Shown piece after piece: positions 1-10,840 of a stretch of DNA of 64,000 nt; within the stretch, counting starts at the first letter, position 1; each line of letters opens with the position of its first letter. Source of the DNA: Sciurus carolinensis (taxonomy: Eukaryota; Chordata; Mammalia; Rodentia; Sciuridae). Where the stretch lies: the NCBI RefSeq assembly GCF_902686445.1, contig NC_062232.1, positions 37,156,454-37,220,453 of the forward strand, in the 5' to 3' direction. Under the pieces are notes generated by a model. The model ran no database searches and was not told the origin of the DNA. It saw only the letters and a list, made by a program, of their open reading frames with translations. Made by a program: the position numbers and the translations under genes.

Positions 1-620
1 TTTAAGTTCAGCTCCATGTTTATTTCTTTTTTGCTTTTATATTGTATTTATAGATGTTAAAAATGTGTACCATGGAGGTTGTACCAGGAAACCAATTCCA
101 CAGTTTTTTACATGTTGTTCCTTTGTCTATAGCAAACTTTTAGTACTGATCTGCCTCCAAGTCATTAAAACTGCTCTGAAGCCACAATGAGGTAAAGAAA
201 CTCTAGATAAATCACATCTTCATCATAGACACTTTTCTACTCTGCCTTTTGCTATATTATAATTATTTGTCTTCATATTTATCCCCCTAAGGGCCTAAAC
301 CATGTTTCATGGTTGTCTTTGTATCCTTCAGAACCTAGGAAATTGTCTATCACATAGCAGGTGTTCAATAAAACTTTGTGAGTGAAATGGAGCAAAACCC
401 CAAACAAATCCAAGAGAATTGTTTCAAATGCTTATATCCAGCCTTTGAATTCCATGCTTTACTGCTATCTGAATATGAACTTAAATTAGAATGGAAATGG
501 AGAGGATGGATTCAGGAGTTATTTCACAGAATCATTGAGATTTGGTGATACATTAGATATGGTGGAGGATGGGTGTGCAAGGAAGACACTAGAATTAATT
601 TCAGACTTGCAAATGAGGGG
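1..620. other. Unassigned intergenic sequence
   Basis: Apart from the L2 relic at 288-392 I see no gene, splice-competent frame or named repeat here. Confidence 0.5.
288..392 (+). repeat. L2 LINE 3' end relic
   Basis: CACATAGCAGGTGTTCAATA with the preceding TTTGTATCC section is the typical L2 tail, degraded. Confidence 0.6.
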
Positions 621-762
621 ACCGGACTTGTAGTTCAGTGATGGAGCATTTGCCTTGTACGTGTGAGGCACTGGGTTCAATCCTCAGCACTACATAAAAA
701 TAAATAAATAAAATAAAGGTATTGTGTCCATCTACAACTAAAATGTATATTTTAAAAATTCA
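621..762 (+). mobile_element. ID SINE with extended tail
   Basis: tRNA-like body (TAGTTCAGTGATGGAGCATT) then AAATAAATAAATAAAATAAAGG and a TTGTGTCCATCTACAACTAAAA tail, the same extended form as at 4219-4355. A weak repeat ATGAGGGG flanks it. Confidence 0.75.
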
Positions 763-1404
763 GATGAGGGGCACCTGATAGTACTTAGTCAACATAATGA
801 ACATTAAAAGGAAAGCAGATTTGTAGAATATATAATGAGTAGAGTTTAAGAAATGTCGAGTTCAGTGAACTTTTCATACTTCACATCTATGCTTCAGATT
901 GACACAGGGGTGTCATATTTACAACGTGTTTGAGAAAAATCTGATCATAAAACTTCATCTGGGATGTAAGTGGTACAATATTTTGATAAAGTTATTGGAA
1001 TTTATCCACAACAATTTAGGAAATGTAATAAATAAAAACATCTTGTGTAAAATTGTCATTCTCCCAGAGTTTGCATAATTTCTCTTGATGAGGCATATAA
1101 CTGTTGAAGCATTTGCTTAATTGATAATTTGTGCATAATTTTCTAAACTTTGGAACATAATTATCATCACTTGTGTCGGAGTTAACACTGAAATGAAACA
1201 CTTTGGTGAAATGTTTTAGACACCAACAAAGTTTTAAAGACAGCAAATAAGGAAGAAAAAAGAAAAAAAATTTTGATTAACATAAGAACAGCAGGTTTCT
1301 GTCAAGCTCTATACAACTTAGCATGTCTCAGGGTGAGATAAATTTGGATATAATCAGAGCATTAATCTAAGGCAAAATGGAGCAAGATTTTAATGCATTA
1401 AACC
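763..1404. other. Unassigned AT-rich intergenic sequence
   Basis: No gene or recognisable repeat. The reverse frame at 1016-1246 has no known motif and is probably chance. Confidence 0.5.
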
Positions 1405-1530
1405 ACGATCAGAAGACCTTAGTTTTAAGTCTAGTTTTTCATTACCTATTTGAATGCAGACTAGTCATTTAAAGTCTCCATGCCTCAGTCTCCTTATGGT
1501 TGAAAAGGAGTTGCTGCTGAGGTTACTTCC
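1405..1530 (+). repeat. MIR relic, 5' part
   Basis: Contains the MIR core pattern (GACTAGTCATTTAAAGTC, CATGCCTCAGTCTCCTTATG). The 3' part lies at 1893-2010, separated by two younger SINEs. Confidence 0.6.
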
Positions 1531-1565
1531 ATATCCTCCAGTCTGTTATTCAAGAATCTGGTCTA

Positions 1566-1653
1566 GGGCTGGGGAGACAGCTCAGCTGGTAGAGTGCTCG
1601 CCTCGCAAGCACAAGGCCCTGAGTTTGATCCCCAGTACCGCAAAAAAAAAAAG
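1566..1653 (+). mobile_element. ID SINE with TSD TCTGGTCTA
   Basis: GGCTGGGGAGACAGCTCAGC through CCCAGTACCGC and an A run. TCTGGTCTA flanks it at 1557-1565 and 1654-1662. Confidence 0.85.
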
Positions 1654-1679
1654 TCTGGTCTACATGTCACCTTCTTGTT

Positions 1680-1858
1680 TTCAATCTGGGGGTTGAATCC
1701 AAGGGCACTCTACCATTCAGCTACACCTCCCGGCCTTTTTTATTTTTTCATTTTGAGACCAAGTCTCACTGAGTTGCCGAGGCCGATCTCAAACTTGTAA
1801 TCCTCCTGCCTCAATCTCTCAAGTAGGTGGGATTACAGGAATGCACCATTGTGCTCAA
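1680..1858 (-). mobile_element. B1-dID SINE, minus strand
   Basis: Reversed ID half, T/A linker, then reversed B1 half ending GGGATTACAGGAATGCACC. Confidence 0.8.
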
Positions 1859-1892
1859 CACCTTCTTTTCAGCTTCTCATTCCTTAATACCA

Positions 1893-2010
1893 ACTCTGCT
1901 TATGTCATAGGTACATTGGGAGGGTTAGATGAAATAATGCATATAAAGGAGTTTTGAAAAGTAAATGCTTTGCAACTATGAAGTATAATAATGACATAGA
2001 ATTTTTAAAT
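1893..2010 (+). repeat. MIR relic, 3' part
   Basis: GGGAGGGTTAGATGAAATAA with TGCATATAAAGGAGTTTTGA matches the MIR 3' core. Confidence 0.6.
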
Positions 2011-2032
2011 CATGTTGATAAAATGCTTTGAG

Positions 2033-2127
2033 GGTTGGGGAGATAGCTCAGTTGGTAGAGTGCTTGCCTTGCAAGCACAAGGCCTTGGGTTCAATCCACA
2101 GCACCGCAAAAAAAAAAAAAAAAAAAA
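2033..2127 (+). mobile_element. ID SINE with TSD GCTTTGA
   Basis: GGTTGGGGAGATAGCTCAGT body and a pure A tail, flanked by GCTTTGA at 2025-2031 and 2128-2134. The young-looking tail suggests recent insertion. Confidence 0.85.
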
Positions 2128-2309
2128 GCTTTGAAATTGAGTGAGACTCAGTTGACTATTAGCAGAGCCTTACTTCTCAAATGATTAAACTGAGGCATAA
2201 GGTGACTATAATCAAAGAATCTCTGCACTGGATGGGATCCTAAACATCATTCAAATTATGAAACTAAATTCCAAAAATGGGGTACCAGAATGTCACAGAA
2301 ACAACACCT

Positions 2310-2840
2310 TGTGCTGTGATTATTGTTTTGCATAACATATCACCCCAAATTTAGAGAGTTAAAACAAAAATAATCTTTCTATTATCTTGTATGGTCTCTG
2401 GTTAGGAAGTTGGGAAGGGCTCATCTGGGAACTTTCAGTTTAAGGTGTCTCTTTGGGTTGCAGTCAAATAGTAGCTGGTGCTGGAAGGGCAGGGAGCAGG
2501 GGCTCTGGAGCAGCTGGTGGACTGATCAGGGTTGGTCTCTTCATGTAGCCTCGGCATCCTTCCCTATAGTTTCTCCATGTGGGATGCTTCGACTTCCTCA
2601 CAGCATGGCCGCCTCAGTGTAGTCAGACTGTTTCCATACCCGCTAAAAACTTCAAGAGAGAGTATTCCACTAAAACAGGGGGCAGCTGCATCACCTTTCA
2701 CGACCTTGCCTTGGAAGTCTCAGAGTATCACTGCTGCTGTACTCTAATTGGTCAAAAGAGTCATAAAAGCCCACTGAGTTTATAAGGGATGAGACATAGA
2801 TTCTACCTCTTGATAGGAAGAGTGTCAAGATCATGTTCTA
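2310..2840 (-). mobile_element. MLT1-like MaLR LTR relic, minus strand
   Basis: Features such as TGTGATTATTGTTTTGCATAAC, GGGAAGGGCTCATCTGGGA, CTCTAATTGGTCAAAAG and CTACCTCTTGATAGG in this order fit an old MLT1-type LTR read backward. Subfamily uncertain. Confidence 0.45.
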
Positions 2841-3100
2841 AGATGAATTGGAGGGACAGATGTAATTCAGCCTTCTTTGGAAAATACACTCTGCCATGAC
2901 TCGTTACAAGTTCATTGGTTCTGCACACTTAGCATTTAGCATAAATTTAGTTATCAAATTAAGTTGAGCAGTAAAATATTTTCAGTTCTATTTTGTTATA
3001 GAAAAAATTGTCAAGTTATTTAGATGTCATAATTTGATTATAGCACTAATAGAAAGACCTAATCCCATACATTTGATTTTCTCCTCATTTTCCATAGTGG

Positions 3101-3168
3101 AAAGATTATGCTTTAAAATGAAAAAGATTATGCTTTAAAATGAAAGTTTATGCTTTAAAATGAAAAAT
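3101..3168 (+). repeat. Three-copy 21-bp tandem repeat
   Basis: GATTATGCTTTAAAATGAAA and close variants occur three times in a row (last copy GTTTATGCTTTAAAATGAAA). Confidence 0.85.
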
Positions 3169-3199
3169 AAAAAAGTAATCATAGACATGTTATCTAGAG

Positions 3200-3531
3200 C
3201 TGCTCTGTCCAACATAATAGCCACTACAAGTGCAATTGATTGCTTAACAGAATGAAGAACTGAATTTTTTATTCAAATTTAATTTAACTTAGCCTAATTT
3301 TATTTTATTTATTCATGTTAAATAGACAGCAGATTTCAAACACATAATAAGTAAAATGTCTCAATGTTTTCTTATATTGATTAAATGCTAAAGTGATAAT
3401 GCTTTGATATATGGTCTTGAGTTATATGAAATATATTGCTAAAGTTAAGTTCACATTTATTTCTACATTTTAATTGACTGTTAGACATTTTTAAACTATA
3501 TATTTGGCACATAATGTATTGGACAATGCTG
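3200..3531. mobile_element. Non-autonomous hAT DNA transposon (332 bp)
   Basis: Imperfect terminal inverted repeats (CTGCTCTGTCCAA at the left; reversed CAGCATTGTCCAA at the right) and an exact 8-bp target duplication ATCTAGAG at 3192-3199 and 3532-3539, the hAT signature. The interior is AT-rich and non-coding. Confidence 0.85.
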
Positions 3532-3879
3532 ATCTAGAGACAGTGAATTAAATACCAAACTAACCACATAAAAGATAAAAGTGTTTTTTCACTACTAAAC
3601 CTACAGAACAAGTTGACAGCCTAAACTACATATGTAAATTACTTTGACAGAAAAATATGGTGAGGAAAAAAAAAAATAAGCCCTAACGCCCTTAAGACAG
3701 ATCTGGCCACTTTGCTTAGGAAGTAACTTTGGTGATAACCTTTCATTATAGTACTAACATTGCACATGCATATTTATTGATATGTAAACTGTGAATAAGT
3801 TTTCAACCCTGGAGGCTCCATCTGTCAATATTTGATATCGATTTTGCCATAAAACATTACACTGGCTTTAATTACAACT

Positions 3880-3995
3880 GAATAAGGCCCTAAGGATATT
3901 TCCATTTTATAGATGAGAAAACTAAAGTTAAGGTATTTTAATAATCTGCTCAAGGTCACACCACTACCTAGTGACAGAGGTATATCTTTTTCATG
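3880..3995 (-). repeat. MIR relic, minus strand
   Basis: CCATTTTATAGATGAGAAAA, CTGCTCAAGGTCACACCACT is the reversed MIR core. Confidence 0.65.
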
Positions 3996-4218
3996 GTCTA
4001 CTTGGACTAGAAAAATATTCCCACATACATAAAATAGTGTGTGCATGACATAATTTTGAATGATTACAAATGTAGTGATTATATACTTTGGACAAAGAAG
4101 TAAAATGTTCTCCTTTTGTGCTGTGGATCTTCAGCTCCTAGATTCAAGAAAATATATGTTTCATTTATTTTTCTACTTCTAAAACTTATCCTTTTCCTTT
4201 TTTAAAAATCTAAGTCAT

Positions 4219-4355
4219 GGTCTAGGGTTTTAGCTCAGTGGTAGAGCACTTGCCTAACAAGTGTGAGGCACTGGATTCAATTCTCAGCACCACAAAAAAA
4301 TAAATAAATAAAATAAAGGCATTGTGTCCACCTAAAACTAAAAAAATATATTTTA
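4219..4355 (+). mobile_element. ID SINE, extended tail, TSD of 15 bp
   Basis: tRNA-like body followed by the TTGTGTCCACCTAAAACTAAA tail. AAAAATCTAAGTCAT flanks it at 4204-4218 and 4356-4370. Confidence 0.9.
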
Positions 4356-4483
4356 AAAAATCTAAGTCATTTGAGTGGTAAGGAAAGGGATATTAATGAC
4401 ATTGTTTATTTCATATTTCCATAAAAACTAGTTAGAGAAATAAGAATATCTCGACCAAGCTCTAGATCAAAAAACCCTATAGA

Positions 4484-4690
4484 GCCAGGCGTGGTGGGTG
4501 CTCTCCTGTAATCCCAGCAACTCAGGAGGTTGCAGCAGGAGGATCACAAGTTCAAGGCCAGTCTCAGCAATTTAACAATACCCTCACTCAAAATTAAAAA
4601 TAAAAAGTGCTAAGGATGTGTGACTCAGTGGTAGAGCACTTACCTACAACGTGTCAGACCCTGGGTTCCATCCCCAGGATGGCAAAAAAT
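4484..4690 (+). mobile_element. B1-dID SINE
   Basis: B1 half (GCCAGGCGTGGTGGGTGCTC) then A-rich linker and ID half ending CCATCCCCAGGATGGCAAAA. Confidence 0.85.
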
Positions 4691-4711
4691 AAGTTTCCTT
4701 TCATAAACTCT

Positions 4712-4754
4712 GCCTTTTTTGTTGTTGTTGTTTTCAGTACTAAGGATAGAACCC
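4712..4754 (-). mobile_element. B1-dID SINE, minus strand, left piece
   Basis: T-rich tail and first ID bases on the reverse strand, split by the L1 at 4755. The rest is at 5497-5684. Confidence 0.75.
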
Positions 4755-5496
4755 CAGGTGTTAGCAAGGATGTGGGGAGAAAGGTACACTCATACATTGC
4801 TGGTGGGGTTGCAAATTAGTGTAGCTACTCTGGAAAGCAGTATGGAGATTCCTCAGAAAGCTTGGAATGGAACCACCATTTGACCCAGCTATCCCATTCC
4901 TTGGCCTATACCCAAAGAACTTAAAATCAGCATACTACAGAGATACAGCCACATCAATGTTCATAGCTGCTCAGTTCACAATAGCCAGATTGTGGAACCA
5001 ACCTAGATGTCCTTCAATTGATGAATGGATAAAGAAACTATGGCATATATATACAATGGAATATTACTCAGCCATAAAGAATGATAAAATTATGGCATTT
5101 GCAGGCAAATGGATGAAATTGGAGAATATGCTAAGTGAGATAAGCCAATCTCAAAAAACCAAAGGACGAATGATCTCACTGATAAGTGGATGATGACACA
5201 TAATGGGGGGGGAGGGGTTAGTGTTAGGGTTAGAGTTAGGGTTAGGGAGGGGGGCAAGAATGGAGGAAGGAAGGACTGTATAGAGGGAAAAGAGGGGTGG
5301 GAGGGGTGGGGGAGCAGGGGAAAAATAACAGAATGAATCAACCAACATTACCCTATGTAAATTTATGATTACACAAATGGTATGCCTTTACACCATGTAC
5401 AAACAGAGAAACAACATGTATCCCATTTGTTTAAAATAAAAAAAAAATAAAATAAAAAAGAAATAAATCAATTGAAAATGAAAAAAAAAAAAAAAA
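4755..5496 (+). mobile_element. 5'-truncated L1 (0.74 kb), TSD AAGGATAGAACCC
   Basis: Carries the last 108 codons of ORF2 (4867-5193, starting [13 protein letters not shown]), a 3' UTR with TTAGGG-like units at about 5217-5250, and an A tail. The target duplication lies at 4742-4754 and 5497-5509 inside a SINE. Confidence 0.92.
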
Positions 5497-5684
5497 AAGG
5501 ATAGAACCCAGGAACTCTACCATTGAGGTACATTCACAGTCCTTTTTATTTTTTATTTTGAGACAGGGCCTCACCAAGTTGCTGAGAATCTCACTAAATT
5601 ATTTAGGCTGTCCTCAAACTTGCAATCTTCCTGCCTCAGCCTCCCAATTGCTGGAATTACAGGCATGCACTGCCATGTCTGACT
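5497..5684 (-). mobile_element. B1-dID SINE, minus strand, right piece
   Basis: Continues the SINE broken at 4754: reversed ID half, then reversed B1 half ending GGAATTACAGGCATGCACTG. Confidence 0.8.
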
Positions 5685-5689
5685 TTTTA

Positions 5690-5925
5690 TGAATTTTTAA
5701 ATTATTGTATTATAAATCATATATAAAGTTAGATTCATTATTACATATTTGTACATGCACATAACATAATTTAGTCAATATCATTCCCCAGGATCTCCTC
5801 TTTCCCTCTACTCCCTTCTGCTGCTATTGTTCTCCCTTCTACTTCATGAGATCCTCCCCCCATTTTTTTCTCTTTAGCTTCTACATATCAGAGAAAACAT
5901 ATGACGCTTGATTTCTGAGCATGTA
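5690..5925 (-). mobile_element. L1 3' UTR fragment, minus strand
   Basis: Resembles the 3' UTR in the outer-layer L1 near 9700-9920 (TTATTACATATTTGTACATG, CATGAGATCCTCCCC, TACATATCAGAGAAAACA). Confidence 0.65.
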
Positions 5926-6101
5926 TTTATGAACACCTCCCAAGTGGAATGCATTGCTTTAGATGTTATGGGAAATTTAATAAGGCTTGTATCTTCAAAT
6001 CCCATATACTCAATGAGTTTACAAACCAACTATCACTAGAAGCAGAACTGTATCTTGCTACACAGACTTTCTGGTTGCATTATAAATAGTCTCACATAAA
6101 A

Positions 6102-6431
6102 ATCTTAGTCTGTTTAGGCTGGTATAACAAAATACTGTAAGCTGAATGGCATATAAACAACAGAAATTTATTTCTCACAGTCTCAGAGGCTGGAGGGTCT
6201 AAGATCAAGGCACCAGCAGATTTGGTGTCTGATAAGGGCCCACTTTCTGGCTGTCTGCTTACTGCACCCTCCCATGTTGAAAGGGGCAAAGGATCACAAA
6301 CACTTTTCAAGAGGGCTCCAGCCTCAGGACCTAATCACTATCAAATGTCCCACTCTCTCATATCATCACCTTGGGGTTTAGGATATCTACATATGAATTT
6401 TGGTGGTGCACAAACACTCAATTCATAGCAA
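6102..6431 (-). mobile_element. MLT1A/B-like MaLR LTR, minus strand
   Basis: TCTTAGTCTGTTTAGGCTGG, then AAATTTATTTCTCACAG, CCAGCAGATTTGGTGTCTG and ACACTCAATTCATAGCA are the reversed MLT1A/B LTR. It is a solo, non-coding LTR. Confidence 0.75.
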
Positions 6432-7092
6432 ATATCCCAACTGAATGGTACACATCAATGATTTTGATATAATGTTTAAATAGAAATAAACACATATCAG
6501 CATTTTATTCCAATTCCCAAAATCATAATTTGTGTATTTTTTAATTTATCAGGAAAAAATGTTTGAACTCCTGAGTTCTTATCTGGGCCATATTTCATTA
6601 GAAGTGTTAGCAAGTGAATTGACTTAATAGCACCAATGAGTCCACTGAATTAAGGCTTTTGTTTTTCTGCTTCATACCTACTAAGGTCCCCAGTTGCTCA
6701 AAATTTCCACCTTTCTGGGTTGAAACACTTCTATCATAGAATAAGTGATGCAGAAATTGTGTGTGTTAGTTAAAGGCAACTTGTATTAACAGAAGGAGGA
6801 AAAGAAGGAAGACAGGAAGGAAGGAAGGAATAGATTTTTTAAAGATGCCACTCACGGTACCTATAAAACTTTTATGAGTATTTTATGATACTGTGAATTT
6901 GCTATGAAATATGTAAATCCTCTATAAAGAAAACTGTGAAGTTTATGGAAGAACAGAAAAGAGGATCCAAACATACCAGATTCTTGAAAGGAATGACTAT
7001 AAAAAGACATAAATTTTCACCAGATTTATTTGTAAAATTAATGTAATCTCAATCATTGTATGGTAAATATGTAAATATTTAAAATATATAAA
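6432..7092. other. Unassigned intergenic sequence
   Basis: AT-rich with a small AAGGAAGG tract (6785-6829). No gene or clear repeat seen. Confidence 0.5.
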
Positions 7093-7094
7093 AC

Positions 7095-7258
7095 CAGACT
7101 GGGCATGGTGGCCCATGTGTGTAATTCCAGTCACTCAGCTACTCATGAGGCTGAGGTAGGAGGATCACAAGTTCCAGGGCAGCCTGGACAAACTAGCAAG
7201 ACCCTGTCTCAAAATAAAAATAAAAAGGACTGGGAATGTAGCTCAGTGGTAGAGCACC
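7095..7258 (+). mobile_element. B1-dID SINE, 3' end replaced
   Basis: Full B1 half and linker, but the ID half stops after GGTAGAGCACC and runs straight into old L1 sequence. Confidence 0.75.
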
Positions 7259-7420
7259 CCCACTTCTGGCTATATACCCAAAGAATTGAAAGCAGGGGCT
7301 CAAGCCAATTGTTGCATACCAATGACATAGTAGCATTATTCACAACAACCAAGGATGGAACCTACCCAAATATCCCTCAACAGATGAATGAATAAACAAA
7401 TTTTAACTTTATATCAAAGC
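7259..7420 (+). repeat. Old L1 fragment
   Basis: CTATATACCCAAAGAATTGA, AGCATTATTCACAACAACCA is ORF2 C-terminal sequence of an ancient L1 type unlike the younger copies. Confidence 0.6.
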
Positions 7421-7524
7421 TATTAACCCTTATAAATATCAAAAAACAAGTTACATACTTCCAACATGCAATGGTAGAACAGGCATAGGCTTAAACATTC
7501 CCAAAAAATTTAAAAAAAAAAGAA

Positions 7525-8245
7525 TACAAATAATGATAAATGTTGGGAAAGATGTGGGGAAAAAGGAACACTCATACATTGCTGGTGTATGAGTGCAGCC
7601 ACTCTGGAAAGCAGTGGAGATTCCTTAGAAAACTTGGAATGGAACCACCATTTAATCCAGTTATCCCACTCCTTGGTCTATACCCAGAGGACTTAAAATC
7701 AGCATACTACAGTGACGCAACTACATCAATATGTAGAGCAACTCAACTCAACAATAGCCAAACTATGGAAACAACCTGTGTGTCCTTCAATGTATGAATG
7801 GATAAAGAAAATGTGGTATCTATACACAATGGAATATTACTCAGTCTTAAAGAAAAAAGGAATTACAGCATTTGCTGGTAAATGGTTGGAACTGCAGACT
7901 ATCATGCTAAGTGAAATAAGCCAATCCCAAAAACTTCTCTGATATGCAGATGCTAACCCACAACAAGGGAGGGTGGGGAGGGGAAGAATAGAAGTCCATT
8001 GGATTAGACAAGGGGAATGAAGGGAAGGAAGTGGGTAGGGGAATAGGAAGGACAGCAGAATTAATTGGACATAACTTTCCTAGCCTTGTGTTTAATACAC
8101 AATCAGGGTAACTCTGCATCATGTACAACCACAAGAATAGGATCCTAATTAGAATAAGTTATACTCTATGTATGTATAATTTGCCAAAATACATTCTACT
8201 GTCATGTATATCTAAAAAGAACAAATTAAAAATAATTTTAAAAAG
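7525..8245 (+). mobile_element. 5'-truncated older L1
   Basis: ORF2 C-terminal fragments at 7540-7797 and 7712-7942 in different frames, then the older 3' UTR type ending ACATTCTACTGTCATGTA and an A-rich tail. Confidence 0.8.
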
Positions 8246-8489
8246 ATGTCTGGAGGAAGTAGATACAGGATAGAAGCCCCACATTTACTGCTACAATGTT
8301 CTGGAGACTCTCAATCTCCCTTTCCAAATTGCACTGTTTGCTTTCATGTAGAATCAGATCTCCCTCACCCAATGACTATTTTGGAGATGGTATCATTTGT
8401 TGCCCAGTGGCCCAAGTCAGAAACCAGTGGGTCATCATGACATTCCTCCTTTCCCCTCTCTTCATAATCTGTTAAAACAACAACTTCGT

Positions 8490-8692
8490 TGCTGGGCAAG
8501 GTGGCACACTCCTATAATCTCAGCAATTTGGGAGATTGAGGCAAGAGGATTGCAAGTTGGAGGCCAGCCTCAGCAACTTAGTGAGGCCATAAGTAATTTA
8601 GTGAGACCCTGTCTCAAAATAAAATATAAAAAGGACTGGAATGTAGCTTAGTGTAGAATGCCCTGGGTTCTATCCCCAGTACAGAAGAAAAC
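8490..8692 (+). mobile_element. B1-dID SINE
   Basis: B1 half (GGGCAAGGTGGCACACTCC) with a duplicated GTGAG section, linker, and a decayed ID half ending TATCCCCAGTACAG. Confidence 0.8.
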
Positions 8693-8699
8693 AATAATA

Positions 8700-9689
8700 A
8701 ATCTTGTCAATTGTACCTTCTAAATTTCTTGTGATTTTGTCTCTTCTTCATTGTACAACTACAACTTTTCTGTCTCATTCCATATTATGTCTCACCATCT
8801 CTTTTTTAAACATATAGTTTTTCTACACAACTCTCATATGTCTATTATATATATGCCTATTATATACTAGACAACTATCACATGTCTATTATATAAATTT
8901 TGTAGATATGCAGAAAACAAAAAAAATCTTCTACAATAACAATGCTCAGAGATAAATGTTGTGGACTTTTCTGCATATATCCTTCTTTGCTTTCCTCTAT
9001 TCATAGGTGGATATTACTTTATTTTAAAAATTGAGATAAAAATGTTTTATAGTATTTCTATTAACAAAATAGTACAAACTTTTCTTCATGACAATAAATT
9101 TTCCTCCAGGTTAGCATTTTAAGGTTGCATTATATTTTATTCTCTAGGGGTGTCATAATGTAGTAAAACAAGCCCTAATGACTAATCTAGGTTTTCTCCA
9201 GTTTTTGTATCATAAATAATACTTATAATGAATGTATTGCTAGGTAAATTTCTTACACAGTTTTGTGAGAATTTCCTTAGACTACATAATCAGCAGGGAA
9301 ATTGCTAGTTCAAAGCATAGGTACACTTCTCCCCATTCATTTTTTATTATGATATGTTTCAAGCAATCCTAAAAGTCTACTGGATATAACAATAAATACT
9401 TATATACCCATTACCCAGCCTGTTAGGCCTTGACATTTTGCTGTATTTGCTTTAGATGTGTTTCCTTAACAAAATAAAAAATGAAGACAAATTGAAATGC
9501 CTTATCTGCCCTCCCAGATCCCACTTTTTCCTTGGAGGAATCGTATTCTCAATATGGTGTTTCTCAGTCTCATGAGAGCTTTTACAGTTTCTCTGTCTTT
9601 ATATATATATAATGTCTGCATATGCATGCTAAACAATAAATATTACAGTTATACTTGTTTTTTTCTCTTTCCACATTTTTTCTTGGTGG
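8700..9689. other. Unassigned AT-rich sequence, possibly old LINE
   Basis: A TATTATAT-type tract lies at 8841-8900. CATTACCCAGCCTGTTAGG near 9411 hints at an ancient L1 3' UTR, but I cannot assign it. No gene seen. Confidence 0.4.
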
Positions 9690-10314
9690 ATCGGAGTTGT
9701 ACATAGTCATGGGATTTGTTATTACATATTCATACATGCACACAACATAACAATATAATTTGGCCAATATCACTCTTCAGTATTTTCTCTCTCCCTCTCC
9801 CGGTCCCTTTCCTCTACTGATCTCCCTTTGATTTTCATGAGATCCCCCCACCTTTCTTTTCTTTTTTTTTTCTGTAGTTTCCACATATGAGAGAAAACAA
9901 GCAACCTTTGACCTTCTGAGTTAGGCTTATTTCACTTAATATCATGGACTCAAGTTCCATCCATTTTCCTGCAAATGCTAATTTCATTTTTCTTTATGGC
10001 TAAGTAAACCACCATTGTGTATATATACCACATTTTCTTTATTCATTCATCCATTGATGGACACCTAGACTAGTTCCATAGTTTGCTATTGTGAATTATG
10101 CTTCTGTAAGCATGGGTATGCATGTATCACACTGTAGTGTGATGACTTTAATTCTTCAGGATAAATACTGAGGAGTGGTATATCTGGGTCATATGGTGGT
10201 TCCAGGCATAGTTTTTTGAGGAAACTCCACACCAATTTCCATAGTGGTTGTACTAATTTACAATCCCACAAACATTGTTAAAAAATGTTCCTTTTTCTCC
10301 ACATCCTCTCCAGC
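9690..10314 (-). mobile_element. Older minus-strand L1, 3' UTR and ORF2 end (outer layer)
   Basis: The 3' end of an older L1 subfamily on the minus strand. A reverse frame at 10086-10271 keeps ORF2 C-terminal text (KLCLEPPYDPDIPLL). Its 3' UTR differs from the younger L1s and resembles 5690-5925 and 7945-8245. It is split by a microsatellite and SINEs after 10314. Confidence 0.75.

Positions 10315-10381
<67 letters not shown>
10315..10381. repeat. (ATT)n microsatellite
   Basis: About 67 bases of ATT units with one interruption near 10348. On the other strand it would be the A-rich tail of the adjoining minus-strand SINE, so it probably grew from that tail. Confidence 0.9.
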
Positions 10382-10384
<3 letters not shown>

Positions 10385-10433
10385 GGGATTGAACCCAGGG
10401 GCACTTAACTACTGAGCCATGTCCTCAGCCCTT
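10382..10433 (-). mobile_element. ID-like half of a SINE, minus strand
   Basis: The segment ACCAGGGATTGAACCCAGGG onward to CCTCAGCCC is the reverse complement of an ID/dID unit. The B1 half is absent, replaced by the next SINE. Confidence 0.75.
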
Positions 10434-10668
10434 TTATTTTTTATTTTTATTTATTTTATTTTATTTTATTTTTTGGACTAGGGATTGAACTCAAAGGGCC
10501 TCAACCACTGAGCTATATCCCCAGCCCTATTTTGTATTATATTTAGAGACAAGAGTCTCACTGAGTTGCTTAGTGCATCAATTTGCTGAGACTGGCTTTG
10601 AACTCTCTATCTTCTTGCTTCAACCTCCCAAGCCACTGGGATTACAGGTGTGGGCCACCGCGCCTGGC
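10434..10668 (-). mobile_element. B1-dID dimeric SINE, minus strand
   Basis: On the plus strand the reversed ID half (GGGATTGAACTC to CCCCAGCCC) is followed by the reversed B1 half ending GGGATTACAGGTGTGGGCCACC. It inserted in the outer-layer L1, which continues after it. Confidence 0.85.
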
Positions 10669-10840
10669 ACCATTGTTTGTATTCTTGATGACTGCCATTC
10701 TAACTGGTGTGAGATGAATTCTTAGTGTAGTTTTCATTTGTATTTCCCTAACTACTGATGATGCTGAACGTTTTTTCAGGTGTTTGTTGGCCATTTGTAT
10801 TTCTTCATTTGAAAAGTGTATGTTTAATTCATTTGTCCAA
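10669..10840 (-). mobile_element. Older minus-strand L1, continued
   Basis: On the minus strand this is ORF2 C-terminal sequence that picks up from 10314 and is cut again at about 10840 by the A-rich tail of the middle-layer L1. It resumes at 23326. Confidence 0.7.

Noticed and set aside
1566..2127. tRNA-gene-like sequences with A- and B-box patterns
   Set aside because: They are ID SINEs: A tails, target duplications and no complete cloverleaf with a CCA-ready 3' end. The same applies to every other copy in the window.
10315..10381. CRISPR-like or other spacer-repeat array
   Set aside because: It is a simple ATT microsatellite with no spacers; no CRISPR, operon or prokaryotic feature occurs in this window.
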